Source of the DNA: DASUFH01 sp036274645
Lineage (GTDB): Bacteria > Acidobacteriota > Terriglobia > 20CM-2-55-15
Reading direction: 5' to 3'
DNA length: 28,270 nucleotides
Assembly (NCBI GenBank): GCA_036274645.1
Contig: DASUFH010000059.1
Location: 1-28,270 of the forward strand
Positions within the stretch are counted from its first letter, which is position 1; each line of letters opens with the position of its first letter. Positions 7,469-15,298 of the stretch are shown in pieces. Under the pieces are notes generated by a model. The model was not told the DNA's origin. It searched no databases and saw nothing but the letters and a program-made list of their open reading frames with translations. The translations under genes and the position numbers were made by a program.

Positions 7469-7769
7469 CGCGTTCAATATCCAGTTTCAGCGCCATCCAC
7501 CGCAATTGCTTCCGCAATTCGTCCCGCGCCGGTTCGTCGACGGCGGCGTTGAGGAGCTGGCCGAGGCTGTAGATTTCTTTCCGCAACTCCATCTCGGGCG
7601 GCAGGCACTGCGCATTCTTGAGAATCCGGAAAGCCATACGCAGTTCTTCGGGGACGCCTTCCTCCTCTTCGAGCTTCAACGCCCGCCCGCGGCCAGGAAG
7701 GTCGTCGAACAACCCCTCTTCCTGAGCGGCGCGGATTTTCTCTTCCGCGATTCTGTTGAGTACGTCCAT
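7455..7769 (-). CDS. DUF1992 (DnaJ-homolog subfamily C member 28-like) protein
   Basis: 104 residues from ATG 7769, which has AGGAAG five bases upstream; the frame continues upstream but the conserved domain begins here. The sequence follows the DUF1992 pattern throughout: AEEKIRAAQEEGLFDDLPG near the start, then GRALKLEEEEGVPEELRMA, then FRILKNAQCLPPEMELRKEI, and a helical end with many Arg and Glu. The family is small, cytoplasmic and of unknown biochemical role; in eukaryotes the domain occurs in DNAJC28. Its start lies one base after the stop of the M23 peptidase gene, and its ribosome site is inside that gene, so the two are co-transcribed. No functional link between the two is evident. 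Confidence 0.9.
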   Translation of the reverse strand: MDVLNRIAEEKIRAAQEEGLFDDLPGRGRALKLEEEEGVPEELRMAFRILKNAQCLPPEMELRKEIYSLGQLLNAAVDEPARDELRKQLRWMALKLDIERERRF

Positions 7770-7770
7770 G

Positions 7771-9198
7771 TCACTTCCTGGCGGTCTTCGGCGCCGGTGG
7801 ATTAATCCGGTCCAGCACGTGTTCGTTGATCCACTTCTTGTCCCACCATTCGGTCGGGTTAACGGGGACTCCCTGCAGGAACATCCCAAAATGGAGGTGA
7901 TCGCCCCCGGCCAGTCCGGTGGCGCCGCTTCGGCCCAGGATCTCCTTCTTCTTCACAGTCTGTCCCGGCTTGACATCGATGGAACTCAGATGACCGTAGA
8001 GCGACAGAAGGCCGGCGCCGTGATCGATAATCACGGTATTGCCGTAGATGCCGAAGTAGTCGGCAAGGATGACCTTTCCGTCGTTGGTGGCCTCGATCGG
8101 GTAGCGTTCGACGACCGACAGATCGAATCCCACATGGTCCTGCTGGTCGACGGTCTGACCTTTATATATGTACGTGCGGCGATCGGCGAAGTAGGACTCC
8201 ACCTGGGAGTTGCTCAGTTGCAGGAACGGACCGTCCCAGAGGAACCGGGGCTCCGATTCTTTGGACATCATGGCGATGGTGGCGTGGTTCTCCTTGCGGA
8301 GATCGCTGTTGATCTTGACGAATGTCTGAATCAACTCCGGCTCGTCGTGAACCGATGGAGTATGGGAAACCACTTCGGGAACGACGCGCTGGAGGAACTG
8401 GTCGTCGATGCTGATATCCCGGCTCCGGAACTTTCGCGGAAAGATCTTCTGCCAGAACGACGCCTCGACGGAATTGCCGGCGGCGTCGCGCGCAATCACT
8501 TTGATGGGCGTGTCGGCGGGAAGATCGTAAGCAAGCGCAAACAGGGCAAAGCGATTGGCGGGGTCCGAAGCGTTGATCGGGAAGCCCGGAAAGAAGTGAG
8601 GTCCCGCCTGAACCCCGGAAACGACGGCGTCTTCGGAGACGCGATACACAACGCATTCCGAGCCACCCTGGTTGATGTAGTGCTGGCCCGACATGACTTC
8701 CAGCCGGGGAGGCGTGACGTCAACCGTGAAGTCGTTGGCGATTTCCGTGGAATTACCCCGGAAGAGGTTTCGCAGCGCGTGGTCGGACGCGCGAATCACG
8801 AGCGTCCCTGTGCCTTCCTTGAACTGGACTTTTTCGGCCAGCAACTTGCCGACGTCGTAGGTTTTTGACGCGGGCGCGCCGCCCCGGTCAAAACTGTCGT
8901 CGGCCAGTATCGTCTCCTCATCCTGATGTTTCAGGATGATCTGAACGTGTTTCAGGCCGGTACCCGTGTCCTCCGCGGTCATGGTGAGAGCGGGCTGGCG
9001 TCCGAGATATTTGAATTCGTGGTCAAAGGTTACGATGGGCGGCGTTCCTTCCCATCGACGGTAGGTCAGAACCAATGCGCCAATCAGGATCAGGAGTACC
9101 AGTCCGACGGCGATTCCCGTGGAAGTCAGGGCGCCTCGCGAGCGCCGGTCGCAATGATTGAACATCCGACGATTGTAGCCCAGGGCGGCCGTTCTCAT
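7771..9198 (-). CDS. Membrane-anchored M23 family metallopeptidase
   Basis: Up to 475 residues. One N-terminal transmembrane helix (about 28-46) points the rest to the periplasm. A long beta-rich middle region (50-330) has Ig-like segments, for example PRLEVMSGQHYINQGGSE and VIARDAAGNSVEASF. The C-terminal LytM/M23 domain has all zinc and catalytic residues: His355 and Asp359 (HVGFD), His403 (LYGHL) and His434-x-His436 (GDHLHFGM). Such enzymes cut peptidoglycan cross-links, usually Gly-containing or D-Ala-mDAP bonds. The DPGQTV-like biotinyl-hinge (VKPGQTVKKKEILGRSG) is normal for this family. ATG 9198 is preceded by GGGA; ATG 9165 (residue 12) is an alternative start. Co-transcribed with the DUF1992 gene. 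Cell-wall remodelling is inferred from the family. Confidence 0.9.
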   Translation of the reverse strand: MRTAALGYNRRMFNHCDRRSRGALTSTGIAVGLVLLILIGALVLTYRRWEGTPPIVTFDHEFKYLGRQPALTMTAEDTGTGLKHVQIILKHQDEETILADDSFDRGGAPASKTYDVGKLLAEKVQFKEGTGTLVIRASDHALRNLFRGNSTEIANDFTVDVTPPRLEVMSGQHYINQGGSECVVYRVSEDAVVSGVQAGPHFFPGFPINASDPANRFALFALAYDLPADTPIKVIARDAAGNSVEASFWQKIFPRKFRSRDISIDDQFLQRVVPEVVSHTPSVHDEPELIQTFVKINSDLRKENHATIAMMSKESEPRFLWDGPFLQLSNSQVESYFADRRTYIYKGQTVDQQDHVGFDLSVVERYPIEATNDGKVILADYFGIYGNTVIIDHGAGLLSLYGHLSSIDVKPGQTVKKKEILGRSGATGLAGGDHLHFGMFLQGVPVNPTEWWDKKWINEHVLDRINPPAPKTARK

Positions 9199-9234
9199 TC
9201 ACGGATCCCGGAAAGTCTGATGAAAGGAAGAGGC

Positions 9235-9258
9235 GCCCGGCGCCCAGGGGCGCCGGGC
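9235..9258 (-). terminator. Probable terminator downstream of the peroxiredoxin gene
   Basis: Very strong GC-only inverted repeat: 11-bp stem with a 2-base central spacer (left arm GCCCGGCGCCC, right arm GGGCGCCGGGC). Read on the minus strand it is followed by GCCTCTTCCTTTC, a pyrimidine-rich tail. It lies 64 bases after the peroxiredoxin stop. A second, smaller hairpin (GCCGGG / CCCGGC) lies between it and that stop. Confidence 0.6.
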
Positions 9259-9321
9259 ATGACCATTCCTCCCGCGCCGGGATGGAGCCCGGCGGTGAGG
9301 GTCGTTTCGAATGGGGAAGGA

Positions 9322-9807
9322 TTACAGGCTGCCCAGGATGCTGTCGCCGCCGCTCACCGTGCACTGTCCGGCGGAGGGCTCCACCATGAGCTTGTCGACC
9401 ACGCCGTCCTTCACGACCATCGCAAACCGCTGGCCGCGGGTACCCATGCCGAAACCGCTGGCGTCCAGCTCGAGCCCCAGCGCTTTCGTGTAGGTCGCGT
9501 TGCCATCGGCCAGCATCAGGACTTTTCCATCGGCGCCGGCGCCTTTGCTCCAGGCGTCCATGACGAACACGTCGTTCACCGCGAGGCACGCGATCGTGTC
9601 CACTCCCTTGGCTTTCAGCGCCGCGGCGCTTTTGACATAGCTGGGGAGATGGGTATTCGAACAGGTCGGTGTAAACGCGCCGGGAACGGAAAACAGAACC
9701 ACGGTCTTTCCGCCGAAGAGATCCCCGCTGGTCATCGAACCGGGGCTGCCGCCCTGCATGATTCCGAAGCTGCCGGAGGGAACTTTGTCGCCAACTTTGA
9801 TCGCCAT
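9322..9807 (-). CDS. Prx5-type peroxiredoxin
   Basis: 161 residues, the usual length of the family. It reduces hydrogen peroxide and organic hydroperoxides in the cytoplasm with a thiol donor. The active-site loop PGAFTPTCSNTHLPSY (42-57) contains Thr46 and the peroxidatic Cys49. The downstream segments ACLAVNDVFVMDAWSK and ADGNATYTKALGLELDASGFGMGTRGQRFAMVV are characteristic of the Prx5/glutaredoxin-linked group and include the Arg that completes the active site. Two more cysteines exist (Cys74 and one in AGQCTV near the C-terminus); the latter could act as resolving cysteine, though assignment is uncertain. AGGAGA lies 11 bases before the ATG. The gene is monocistronic, with a strong hairpin downstream. 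Confidence 0.93.
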   Translation of the reverse strand: MAIKVGDKVPSGSFGIMQGGSPGSMTSGDLFGGKTVVLFSVPGAFTPTCSNTHLPSYVKSAAALKAKGVDTIACLAVNDVFVMDAWSKGAGADGKVLMLADGNATYTKALGLELDASGFGMGTRGQRFAMVVKDGVVDKLMVEPSAGQCTVSGGDSILGSL

Positions 9808-10071
9808 TGCTTTGAATTTCTCCTGAAAACGTTTCTGACTCAGTGAATGATCAACCTTCTTCCCGGACGAGGCGCCGGCAGAGATTGAAAAAGTAGCTGC
9901 CCGTGGCGGGATGTACGAAACCGCTGGAAACGTTGGTCAAGTTCTTTCGATCCGATCGCGGTTTTCAGGCTTTTGGACTTCTGCCGCGGGCTGCTAGACC
10001 TTAACATTCCGCGCCACTCGAATTCCACCTCTAGCTCGTTTCTGTCTCGACATGCGTGAGACGAAGGAAAA

Positions 10072-10090
10072 GGGCGGTCATCGACCGCCC
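10072..10090 (-). repeat. Palindromic repeat, copy 1
   Basis: Arms GGGCGGTC and GACCGCCC with a 3-base spacer. Read on the minus strand, GGGGCGGTC, one variable base, then ATGACCGCCC matches the copy at 15196-15214 in 19 of 20 positions. A short dispersed palindromic (REP-like) element is the likely explanation. Confidence 0.65.
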
Positions 10091-10125
10091 CTGCACAATG
10101 TGGATTCAGGTGACTGCGCCTCGGC

Positions 10126-10154
10126 TTGACCGTCACGTTTGAGCGGCATATGAT
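10126..10154 (+). promoter_or_regulatory. Sigma70-like promoter of the amidohydrolase gene
   Basis: TTGACC (-35), exactly 17 bases, then TATGAT (-10): 5 of 6 consensus matches in each box. Transcription would begin near 10161, giving a leader of about 60 bases before the GTG at 10220. Confidence 0.6.
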
Positions 10155-10219
10155 GCGCCGCAGCCGCAAGGCGTTTACCAACACCAACGCATGATAATGA
10201 TCCTGCGGTCATCATTGCA

Positions 10220-11947
10220 GTGAAGAAAAGAAAAGATCTGTCATCACGTCGCGAGTTTTTTAAGAAGGCTGCTGGCGTTGCCGCCGTTGCGGGCTCGGCG
10301 CCCTCCGGCGCCGTCGCGGCTCTCCAGGGCGCGGCTCAGACCGGCGGGGTCGCGGCCGGGTCCGAAGAGACATTGACGTTCATCAACGGGCGTATCCATA
10401 CCATGGACGCGGCGAATACCGTCGCGTCCACGGTTTCCATCCGTAACGGGCGCTTTGTTTCGGTAGGGAACTCGCCCGGCTCCCCTGCGGCCGGCGCCCG
10501 CGTCATCGATCTCAAGGGGCGGACTGTCGTTCCCGGCCTGATCGAGGCGCACATCCACAGCGTCAGCCTGGCCAATCGTCCCGGTTACCACACGATTCTC
10601 GAAAACACGACGTCGATACGCGAGATTCAGGAGTCGCTCGCCGCGCGCCGGAAGGATGTCCCGGAAGGGCAGTGGAGCACGTCGATGGGGGGGTGGCATC
10701 CGAACCAGTGGGCCGAACACCGCCACCCGACGCTTAAGGAACTCGATGAGGCCATTCCCGACCGGCCCATCCTCTTATATGAGCGCTTCACCGGACCGTG
10801 CGCCACCAACAGTCTGGGTAAGGCGTTCTTCGACGCGGCCGACGCCGGACCCAAGATTCATCCCGATATCCAGCCGGTCCGCGTGTCGGCTACGGGCGCA
10901 ATCGCCGCGGCGGGATTTAACGGCGGCGGACCATCGGCTTCCGCGCTCTATTACCTGCGCGCGGCGCAGACCTTCGAGGACAAGAAGCGCAGCACACTCG
11001 ACGCCATGAACTATTCGGTCAGCGTCGGGCTGACCGCGCACCTCGATCAGGTGTTGTTTCCAACACCGGGTCCCCTGCACCCTGGCCAGGTCCTCTCGAA
11101 TCTCGATCAGTACCGGATGTACGACTCCTGGATTGCCATTCATCGTGAGGGCAAGGCGAAGGTCCGGCTCCAGATGAACTTCCTCCAGAATCAGAGCGAT
11201 CCGGCCTTGCCGGAATTGAAGGAGCGTCTCCGGAACGCCTTCCCGTTTTTTGGCGACAACATGCTCCAGACCGGCGCGATCGGCGAGTGGGCCGCGCCAA
11301 TCGCGAGCGGCGCCGTGTGGAGGGAAGCGCAGCGCCTCGTGGCCCAGGCCGGATGGCGCAACGAGAACAGCGTTCAGAATCTGGCTCAGCTCCGGCAGGT
11401 CGTCGAAGCGTATGAGGCGGTGAACAGGGAATTCGACATCACCAGGCTCCGCTGGATGGTTCACCATGTTCCCGAAGTCAACAAGGACCTGCTCGATCGT
11501 CTGCAGGTCATGGGCTGCGGAGTGCAGATGGCCGCTTTTCGCTGGGTCACGTCCACCAATCCCAATACTGTCGTCGGCGCGCCCTTTCGAACCATTCTGG
11601 ATCACGGCATACAGACGGGCATGCATGGCGATGGCGTTCACATCGCGCCCCTCAATCCGTGGCAGCACATCTACTTTGCCGTCACCGGGCTGAATTCGTT
11701 CGGCGCCCGCGTCAATGGAGACCAGCAATTGACCCGTGACGAAGCTCTCCGCATGTTCACCCGGGGCAACAGCTGGTTTCTGCGGATGGAAGACAGGATC
11801 GGAACGATCGAGCCGGGCAAGCTGGCGGATCTCGTCGTTCTCGATCGGGATTACTTCACGGCGCCGGAAGTCGAGATCCGGAAGATCCGCTCCCTGCTCA
11901 CCGTCGTGGACGGCAGAATCGTCCATGATGAGAGTGGCGCAATCTAG
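10220..11947 (+). CDS. Tat-exported amidohydrolase (YtcJ-like, amidohydrolase family 3)
   Basis: 575 residues from GTG 10220. No clear Shine-Dalgarno precedes it, but the start is compatible with the promoter at 10126 and yields a proper Tat signal. The signal is SSRREFFKKAAG, with Arg10-Arg11, followed by an Ala-rich segment to about residue 40. Exported enzymes of this kind are folded with metal in the cytoplasm first. The beta-sandwich start (LTFINGRIHTMD) is followed by VVPGLIEAHIHS with metal ligands His111 and His113. Later come RWMVHHVPE and TGMHGDGVHIAPLNPW (metal or substrate His and Asp), then the closing RIGTIEPGKLADLVVLDRD (residues from about 530). Family members hydrolyse C-N or related bonds in cyclic and acyl compounds; the substrate is unknown. 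Confidence 0.9.
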   Translation: MKKRKDLSSRREFFKKAAGVAAVAGSAPSGAVAALQGAAQTGGVAAGSEETLTFINGRIHTMDAANTVASTVSIRNGRFVSVGNSPGSPAAGARVIDLKGRTVVPGLIEAHIHSVSLANRPGYHTILENTTSIREIQESLAARRKDVPEGQWSTSMGGWHPNQWAEHRHPTLKELDEAIPDRPILLYERFTGPCATNSLGKAFFDAADAGPKIHPDIQPVRVSATGAIAAAGFNGGGPSASALYYLRAAQTFEDKKRSTLDAMNYSVSVGLTAHLDQVLFPTPGPLHPGQVLSNLDQYRMYDSWIAIHREGKAKVRLQMNFLQNQSDPALPELKERLRNAFPFFGDNMLQTGAIGEWAAPIASGAVWREAQRLVAQAGWRNENSVQNLAQLRQVVEAYEAVNREFDITRLRWMVHHVPEVNKDLLDRLQVMGCGVQMAAFRWVTSTNPNTVVGAPFRTILDHGIQTGMHGDGVHIAPLNPWQHIYFAVTGLNSFGARVNGDQQLTRDEALRMFTRGNSWFLRMEDRIGTIEPGKLADLVVLDRDYFTAPEVEIRKIRSLLTVVDGRIVHDESGAI

Positions 11948-11961
11948 TCGCCAATACATTG

Positions 11962-12339
11962 ATGCGGGTTAAGCGATCCATTGCGGTCCTCGTCCGGAGC
12001 GGCGATCTGATCTTGTCCCTGAGACGACCAGATGACGACGACGAACTTCCCGGTGTCTGGGGGCTTCCCGCCGGATCGTTTCGAGAAAACGAAACTCACG
12101 AACAATTGATCGACCGAATCGGACGCGACAAACTCGGCGTGCGGCTGCGGCCGGGGCGGATGCTCGCCGAGGGAGCGCAGGATCGGCCGGCCTACCGTCT
12201 GGAAATGGAACTCTGGGAAGTCTCCATCGAAGGCGTTCCCACTCGTGGTGAGTGGCGATGGGCGCCGAAGCGCGTGCTGCAGCCCGGACGGGACTCCGGT
12301 TCGCTCTGTTGCGCCCTCGCGTTGGACGTCGCTATGTAA
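11962..12339 (+). CDS. Nudix-fold protein with degenerate Nudix box
   Basis: 125 residues from ATG 11962; a TTG one codon earlier is also possible. No clear ribosome site is visible, and the gene starts 14 bases after the amidohydrolase stop, so it may be translated by readthrough of the same message. The fold signs are present: RSIAVLVRSGDLILSLRRP, LPGVWGLPAGSFRENET and the end strand GEWRWAPKRVL. The catalytic box should read G-x5-E-x7-R-E-U-x-E-E-x-G-U. Here Gly38, Glu44, Arg52, Gly59 and Val60 are kept, but the three catalytic Glu positions are Ile53, Asp56 and Lys57. Metal-dependent nucleoside-diphosphate hydrolysis is therefore doubtful; a binding or regulatory role is possible. Confidence 0.75.
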   Translation: MRVKRSIAVLVRSGDLILSLRRPDDDDELPGVWGLPAGSFRENETHEQLIDRIGRDKLGVRLRPGRMLAEGAQDRPAYRLEMELWEVSIEGVPTRGEWRWAPKRVLQPGRDSGSLCCALALDVAM

Positions 12340-12453
12340 AGCCACGCCGGTCACTGACTGTCAAACGCGCCAGGGACGGTAGCGATGAAAGAACGCGCCG
12401 GCGTGGCCTTTGTCAGACTACGGGCGCGTTTATACCTAAAAATTGCGGATTTT

Positions 12454-13449
12454 TCAAATTTCCCAGCGAAGCAGGACGCTGCCCCAGGTGAAGCCGGCGC
12501 CGAAGCTGGCCAGAAGGACCCGGTCGTTTTTACGGACCCTTCCATTCTCGACGGCTTCGGAAAGGCAGATCGGGATCGTTGCCGCGGTGGTGTTGGCATA
12601 GCGGTCGATGTTGATGGCAACGCGGGAAAGCTCGACGCCCAGCCGTTCCGCAGCCGCCTGAATGATGCGCAGGTTGGCCTGATGCGGGATGTACAGGCGG
12701 AGATCGTCGACCCCCAGGCCATTCCGCTTGAGGATGTCGAGCGACACTTCCGTCATGCCCCGGACGGCAAACTTGAAGACGTTTTTGCCGTCCTGGTGAA
12801 CGTAGTGCATCTTTCGCTGAACGGTCTCCACGCTTGAGGGGTTCAGACTCCCACCCGCCGGCATGCAGAGGAACGGACCGCCGCTTCCATCCGACCGGAG
12901 TATGAAATCCATCAGCCCCTGTTCATCGTTGGCGGTCGGCTCCAGCAGCGCGGCTCCGGCGCCATCGCCGAACAGCACGCAGGTTGCGCGATCTTCGAAG
13001 TCCAGAATCGACGTCATGACATCGGCGCCGATGACCAGGACCTTCTTATGGCTGCCGGAGGCAACGAACTGCGCGCCGGTCGTCAGGGCATAGAGAAAGC
13101 CGGAGCAGGCGCCCGACAGATCGAATCCCCAGGCCTGTCGGGCGCCGATCTTCGACTGGACCAGGCAGGCGCTCGACGGAAAAAACATGTCGGGAGTGAC
13201 GGTGGCCACAATGATGAGGTCGATTGAGGACGGATCGACGCCATAGCGTTCAATCAGTCTCTGGGCGGCCGCCGCGGCCAGATCGCTGGTCGCCGTGCCG
13301 TTTGCGACGACGCGGCGCTCATGAATGCCCGTCCGTTCGACGATCCATTCGTGGGAAGTGTCGACGGTTTTTTCCAGATCGTAGTTGGTGACACGGCGTT
13401 CGGGCAGGTAGTGACCGACTGCGGTGATCTTCGCGCGGAGTTGGCTCAA
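12454..13449 (-). CDS. fabH: Beta-ketoacyl-ACP synthase III
   Basis: 331 residues, normal for FabH. It condenses an acyl-CoA primer (acetyl-CoA or a branched-chain acyl-CoA) with malonyl-ACP to start fatty acid synthesis in the cytoplasm. The catalytic triad is complete: Cys115 (DLSGACSGFLYAL), His256 (IPHQANLRII) and Asn286 (NIDRYANTTAATIP). The N-terminus has the family pattern GHYLPERRVTN and DTSHEWIVERTGIHERR. The start is TTG 13449, supported by GAGGAA six bases upstream; no ATG is available nearby. The gene stands alone, divergent from ispH, and apart from other fatty acid genes. A link with the acyl-CoA mutase operon (branched versus straight primers) is conceivable but not shown. Confidence 0.95.
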   Translation of the reverse strand: MSQLRAKITAVGHYLPERRVTNYDLEKTVDTSHEWIVERTGIHERRVVANGTATSDLAAAAAQRLIERYGVDPSSIDLIIVATVTPDMFFPSSACLVQSKIGARQAWGFDLSGACSGFLYALTTGAQFVASGSHKKVLVIGADVMTSILDFEDRATCVLFGDGAGAALLEPTANDEQGLMDFILRSDGSGGPFLCMPAGGSLNPSSVETVQRKMHYVHQDGKNVFKFAVRGMTEVSLDILKRNGLGVDDLRLYIPHQANLRIIQAAAERLGVELSRVAINIDRYANTTAATIPICLSEAVENGRVRKNDRVLLASFGAGFTWGSVLLRWEI

Positions 13450-13455
13450 TAGATA

Positions 13456-13461
13456 TTCCTC
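13456..13461 (-). promoter_or_regulatory. Ribosome binding site deciding the TTG start of fabH
   Basis: GAGGAA, six bases before TTG 13449. It is the only good ribosome site in the region and fixes a non-ATG start for fabH. Confidence 0.7.
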
Positions 13462-13504
13462 GGATCGACTGTCAAACCGCCGAAATCTAACACACCTTCA
13501 CGCA

Positions 13505-13513
13505 TGATACAAT
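13505..13513 (+). promoter_or_regulatory. Extended -10 promoter element before ispH
   Basis: TGATACAAT, that is TGn directly before TACAAT. No good -35 box is present, as is common for extended -10 promoters. Transcription would start near 13520, about 20 bases before the TTG start of ispH. Confidence 0.4.
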
Positions 13514-13541
13514 CGCGGTCGCCATCGCGCCGGGAGCCCGA

Positions 13542-14759
13542 TTGGTGGGGGGTAGCAAAACGCAGACGTACTATCAGAAGGGGCTTGGATTACGAGCGGA
13601 GATTCGTCCGCAGCTTCGCGAAACCTATCGCAGCCAGATTGTGGACGTCATGCGCGCCAATGGTTTCCGGCTCGACGTCGGGGAACTGACCTTCCTGCTG
13701 GCCATGGAGTTCGGCTTCTGTTACGGCGTCGAACGCGCGGTGGAATACGCCTACGAGACCGTCGCCAAGTTTGCCGGACGCCGTATTTTTCTGACCGGCG
13801 AGATCATTCATAACCCGCACGTTAACGGAAAGCTCCAGAGCATGGGAATCCGGTTCCTGCCGGAAGGGGAAGGCAAATACGACGCCGTCCAGGCGGAGGA
13901 TGTCGTCATTATTCCCGCCTTCGGCATCCCCGCTGCGGACATTGCGCTTCTCGAACACAAGCAGTGTGTGGTGGTCGATACGACTTGCGGTTCCGTCCTC
14001 AACGTCTGGAAAAATGTCGAACGCTATGCGCGGATCGGCGTTACGTCCGTGATACACGGCAAGGTCGAGCATGAGGAGACCAAAGCCACGTTTTCGCGGA
14101 CCACCCTTCAGTCCGGCGCCCATTACCTGGTTATCCGGGACAAGAACGAGGCGGGCGTCGTGTGCCGATACATTGCCGAAGGGGGAGATCGAGGCGCGTT
14201 TATGAACACCTTCGGCAAGTCGGTGTCCGAGGGTTTCGATCCCGACGCGAATCTGGCGCGCATCGGCCTGGCCAACCAGACCACGATGTTGAGTTCAGAG
14301 TCTCTCGAGATTGCGGAGATGCTCCGGGTGGCCCTGCTGGCGCGTTACGGTCAGAAGGAATTGCCGGAGCGTTTCCATTCGTTCGATACGATCTGCAGCG
14401 CCACCCAGGATCGCCAGGACGCCGTCCGCGGCCTGGAAGACCGGAATATTGATCTGATGATCGTCATCGGCGGTTACAACAGCAGTAACACCAACAATCT
14501 CGCCAAGATTGCGTCCGAATTTGCCCCGACGTTTCATATCGAAGACGCCGAGGCCATCCTGAGTCCTGAACAGATTCGTCACAAGCCCGCCGGCAGCAAG
14601 AAGGAAATCACTACGGAAAACTGGTTTCCGCCCTCCAGTCGCACCATCGGGATCACAGCCGGGGCTTCGACTCCCAATAATCAGATTGGCGAAGCCGTTG
14701 AACGGATTTCAGGGTTCAGGGGTACAATCGACGTCGCAAGTATTTTAGGAGCGCACTGA
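13542..14759 (+). CDS. ispH: 4-hydroxy-3-methylbut-2-enyl diphosphate reductase, long form
   Basis: 405 residues. IspH performs the last step of the MEP isoprenoid pathway, reducing HMBPP to IPP and DMAPP with a [4Fe-4S] cluster. The three cluster cysteines are Cys60 (FGFCYGVERA), Cys149 (DTTCGSVLNVWK) and Cys285 (DTICSATQDRQ). The substrate-binding His residues sit in EIIHNPHVN and HGKVEHEET. GGYNSSNTNNLA and the terminal GITAGASTP are typical. It is about 90 residues longer than the E. coli enzyme: it has an N-terminal extension (1-50) and internal insertions, as in cyanobacterial and plant-type IspH. The chosen start is TTG 13542 with GGGAG five bases upstream; GTG 13545 is an alternative. 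The ferredoxin gene follows after 3 bases. Confidence 0.95.
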   Translation: MVGGSKTQTYYQKGLGLRAEIRPQLRETYRSQIVDVMRANGFRLDVGELTFLLAMEFGFCYGVERAVEYAYETVAKFAGRRIFLTGEIIHNPHVNGKLQSMGIRFLPEGEGKYDAVQAEDVVIIPAFGIPAADIALLEHKQCVVVDTTCGSVLNVWKNVERYARIGVTSVIHGKVEHEETKATFSRTTLQSGAHYLVIRDKNEAGVVCRYIAEGGDRGAFMNTFGKSVSEGFDPDANLARIGLANQTTMLSSESLEIAEMLRVALLARYGQKELPERFHSFDTICSATQDRQDAVRGLEDRNIDLMIVIGGYNSSNTNNLAKIASEFAPTFHIEDAEAILSPEQIRHKPAGSKKEITTENWFPPSSRTIGITAGASTPNNQIGEAVERISGFRGTIDVASILGAH

Positions 14760-14762
14760 GTA

Positions 14763-15158
14763 ATGCCTGGATACGATCCCAAGAAAGCCAATCCCACCGC
14801 AATCATTCCGGAAGCGCCGGCAAAGATCACCCGAAAGAAAAAGAAGCCGAAGGAGATTGCCGTCGTCATGCCCGACAACTGTACGGGCTGTGAAGCGTGC
14901 GTCAGTTTCTGCCCGGTCGATTGCATCGAGCACACGCCCCGTGACGCCTCCGACGGCGTCAATGTGATTATTCCCAACGTCCAGGTCCGTTTCGACGAAT
15001 GTATCGGCTGCAAGATCTGCGTCAACGTGTGTGAACGAATGGCCTGGGACGCGATCGAAATGTGGCCGGCGGACGAAGTCGAGAAATTCTTCGGTATCAA
15101 ACTCCACGACAAGTACGAAGATGCCGTGGCCGCCCACGAGGGCGCGGTCAGCGCATAA
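14763..15158 (+). CDS. 2[4Fe-4S] ferredoxin with Lys-rich N-terminal extension
   Basis: 131 residues. There are two cluster motifs: Cys40, Cys43, Cys46, Cys50 (CTGCEACVSFCP) and Cys80, Cys83, Cys86, Cys90 (CIGCKICVNVC). The second lacks the usual Pro after its last Cys (it has Glu). Cys54 is an extra cysteine after cluster motif one. The first 35 residues are an extension with a basic run, ITRKKKKPK, and the C-terminal 30 residues are acidic and helical. Ferredoxins of this type carry low-potential electrons in the cytoplasm. The ATG lies 3 bases after the ispH stop, with AGGAG ten bases upstream inside ispH, so both come from one message. Delivering electrons to IspH is the obvious inferred role. 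Confidence 0.93.
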   Translation: MPGYDPKKANPTAIIPEAPAKITRKKKKPKEIAVVMPDNCTGCEACVSFCPVDCIEHTPRDASDGVNVIIPNVQVRFDECIGCKICVNVCERMAWDAIEMWPADEVEKFFGIKLHDKYEDAVAAHEGAVSA

Positions 15159-15195
15159 ATCCGTCCGGAAAAGCGACTCTCAACTCCCCTTGTAG

Positions 15196-15214
15196 GGGCG
15201 GTCTATGACCGCCC
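15196..15214 (+). repeat. Palindromic repeat, copy 2
   Basis: Arms GGGCGGTC and GACCGCCC with spacer TAT, matching the copy at 10072-10090 in opposite orientation. It is directly preceded by a small CCCCT-TGT-AGGGG hairpin (15186-15198). Together these could end the ispH-ferredoxin transcript, although no T-run follows. Confidence 0.65.
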
Positions 15215-15298
15215 AAACCATTCACTAAAGAACAAATTTGCAGGGCACGGCCCCAGGTTTCCGAAACACTGTGGGCAGTCATGGAAGCTGTGAATGAA

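Larger units (their letters stand above)
9808..10219. other. 412-base intergenic region between divergent genes
   Basis: No convincing gene. It contains a short palindromic repeat (10072-10090) and a well-formed promoter for the amidohydrolase gene (10126-10154). An open frame of about 115 codons on the minus strand (9840-10187) has an Arg/Ser/Pro-rich, non-protein-like composition and crosses both elements, so I do not accept it. The first 260 bases show nothing further that I recognise. Confidence 0.6.

Noticed and set aside
7756..8868. Open frame of about 370 codons on the plus strand
   Set aside because: Antisense to the M23 peptidase, whose catalytic residues are complete.
9840..10187. 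Open frame of about 115 codons on the minus strand between peroxiredoxin and amidohydrolase
   Set aside because: It spans a palindromic repeat and a promoter, has an Arg/Ser/Pro-rich composition, and shows no domain.
10775..11959. Open frame of about 390 codons on the minus strand
   Set aside because: Antisense to the amidohydrolase, which has Tat signal and metal-binding motifs; the minus frame has none.
12340..12453. Terminator between the Nudix and fabH genes
   Set aside because: Only a weak AT stem (AAAAAT / ATTTTT) is visible; not enough to call.
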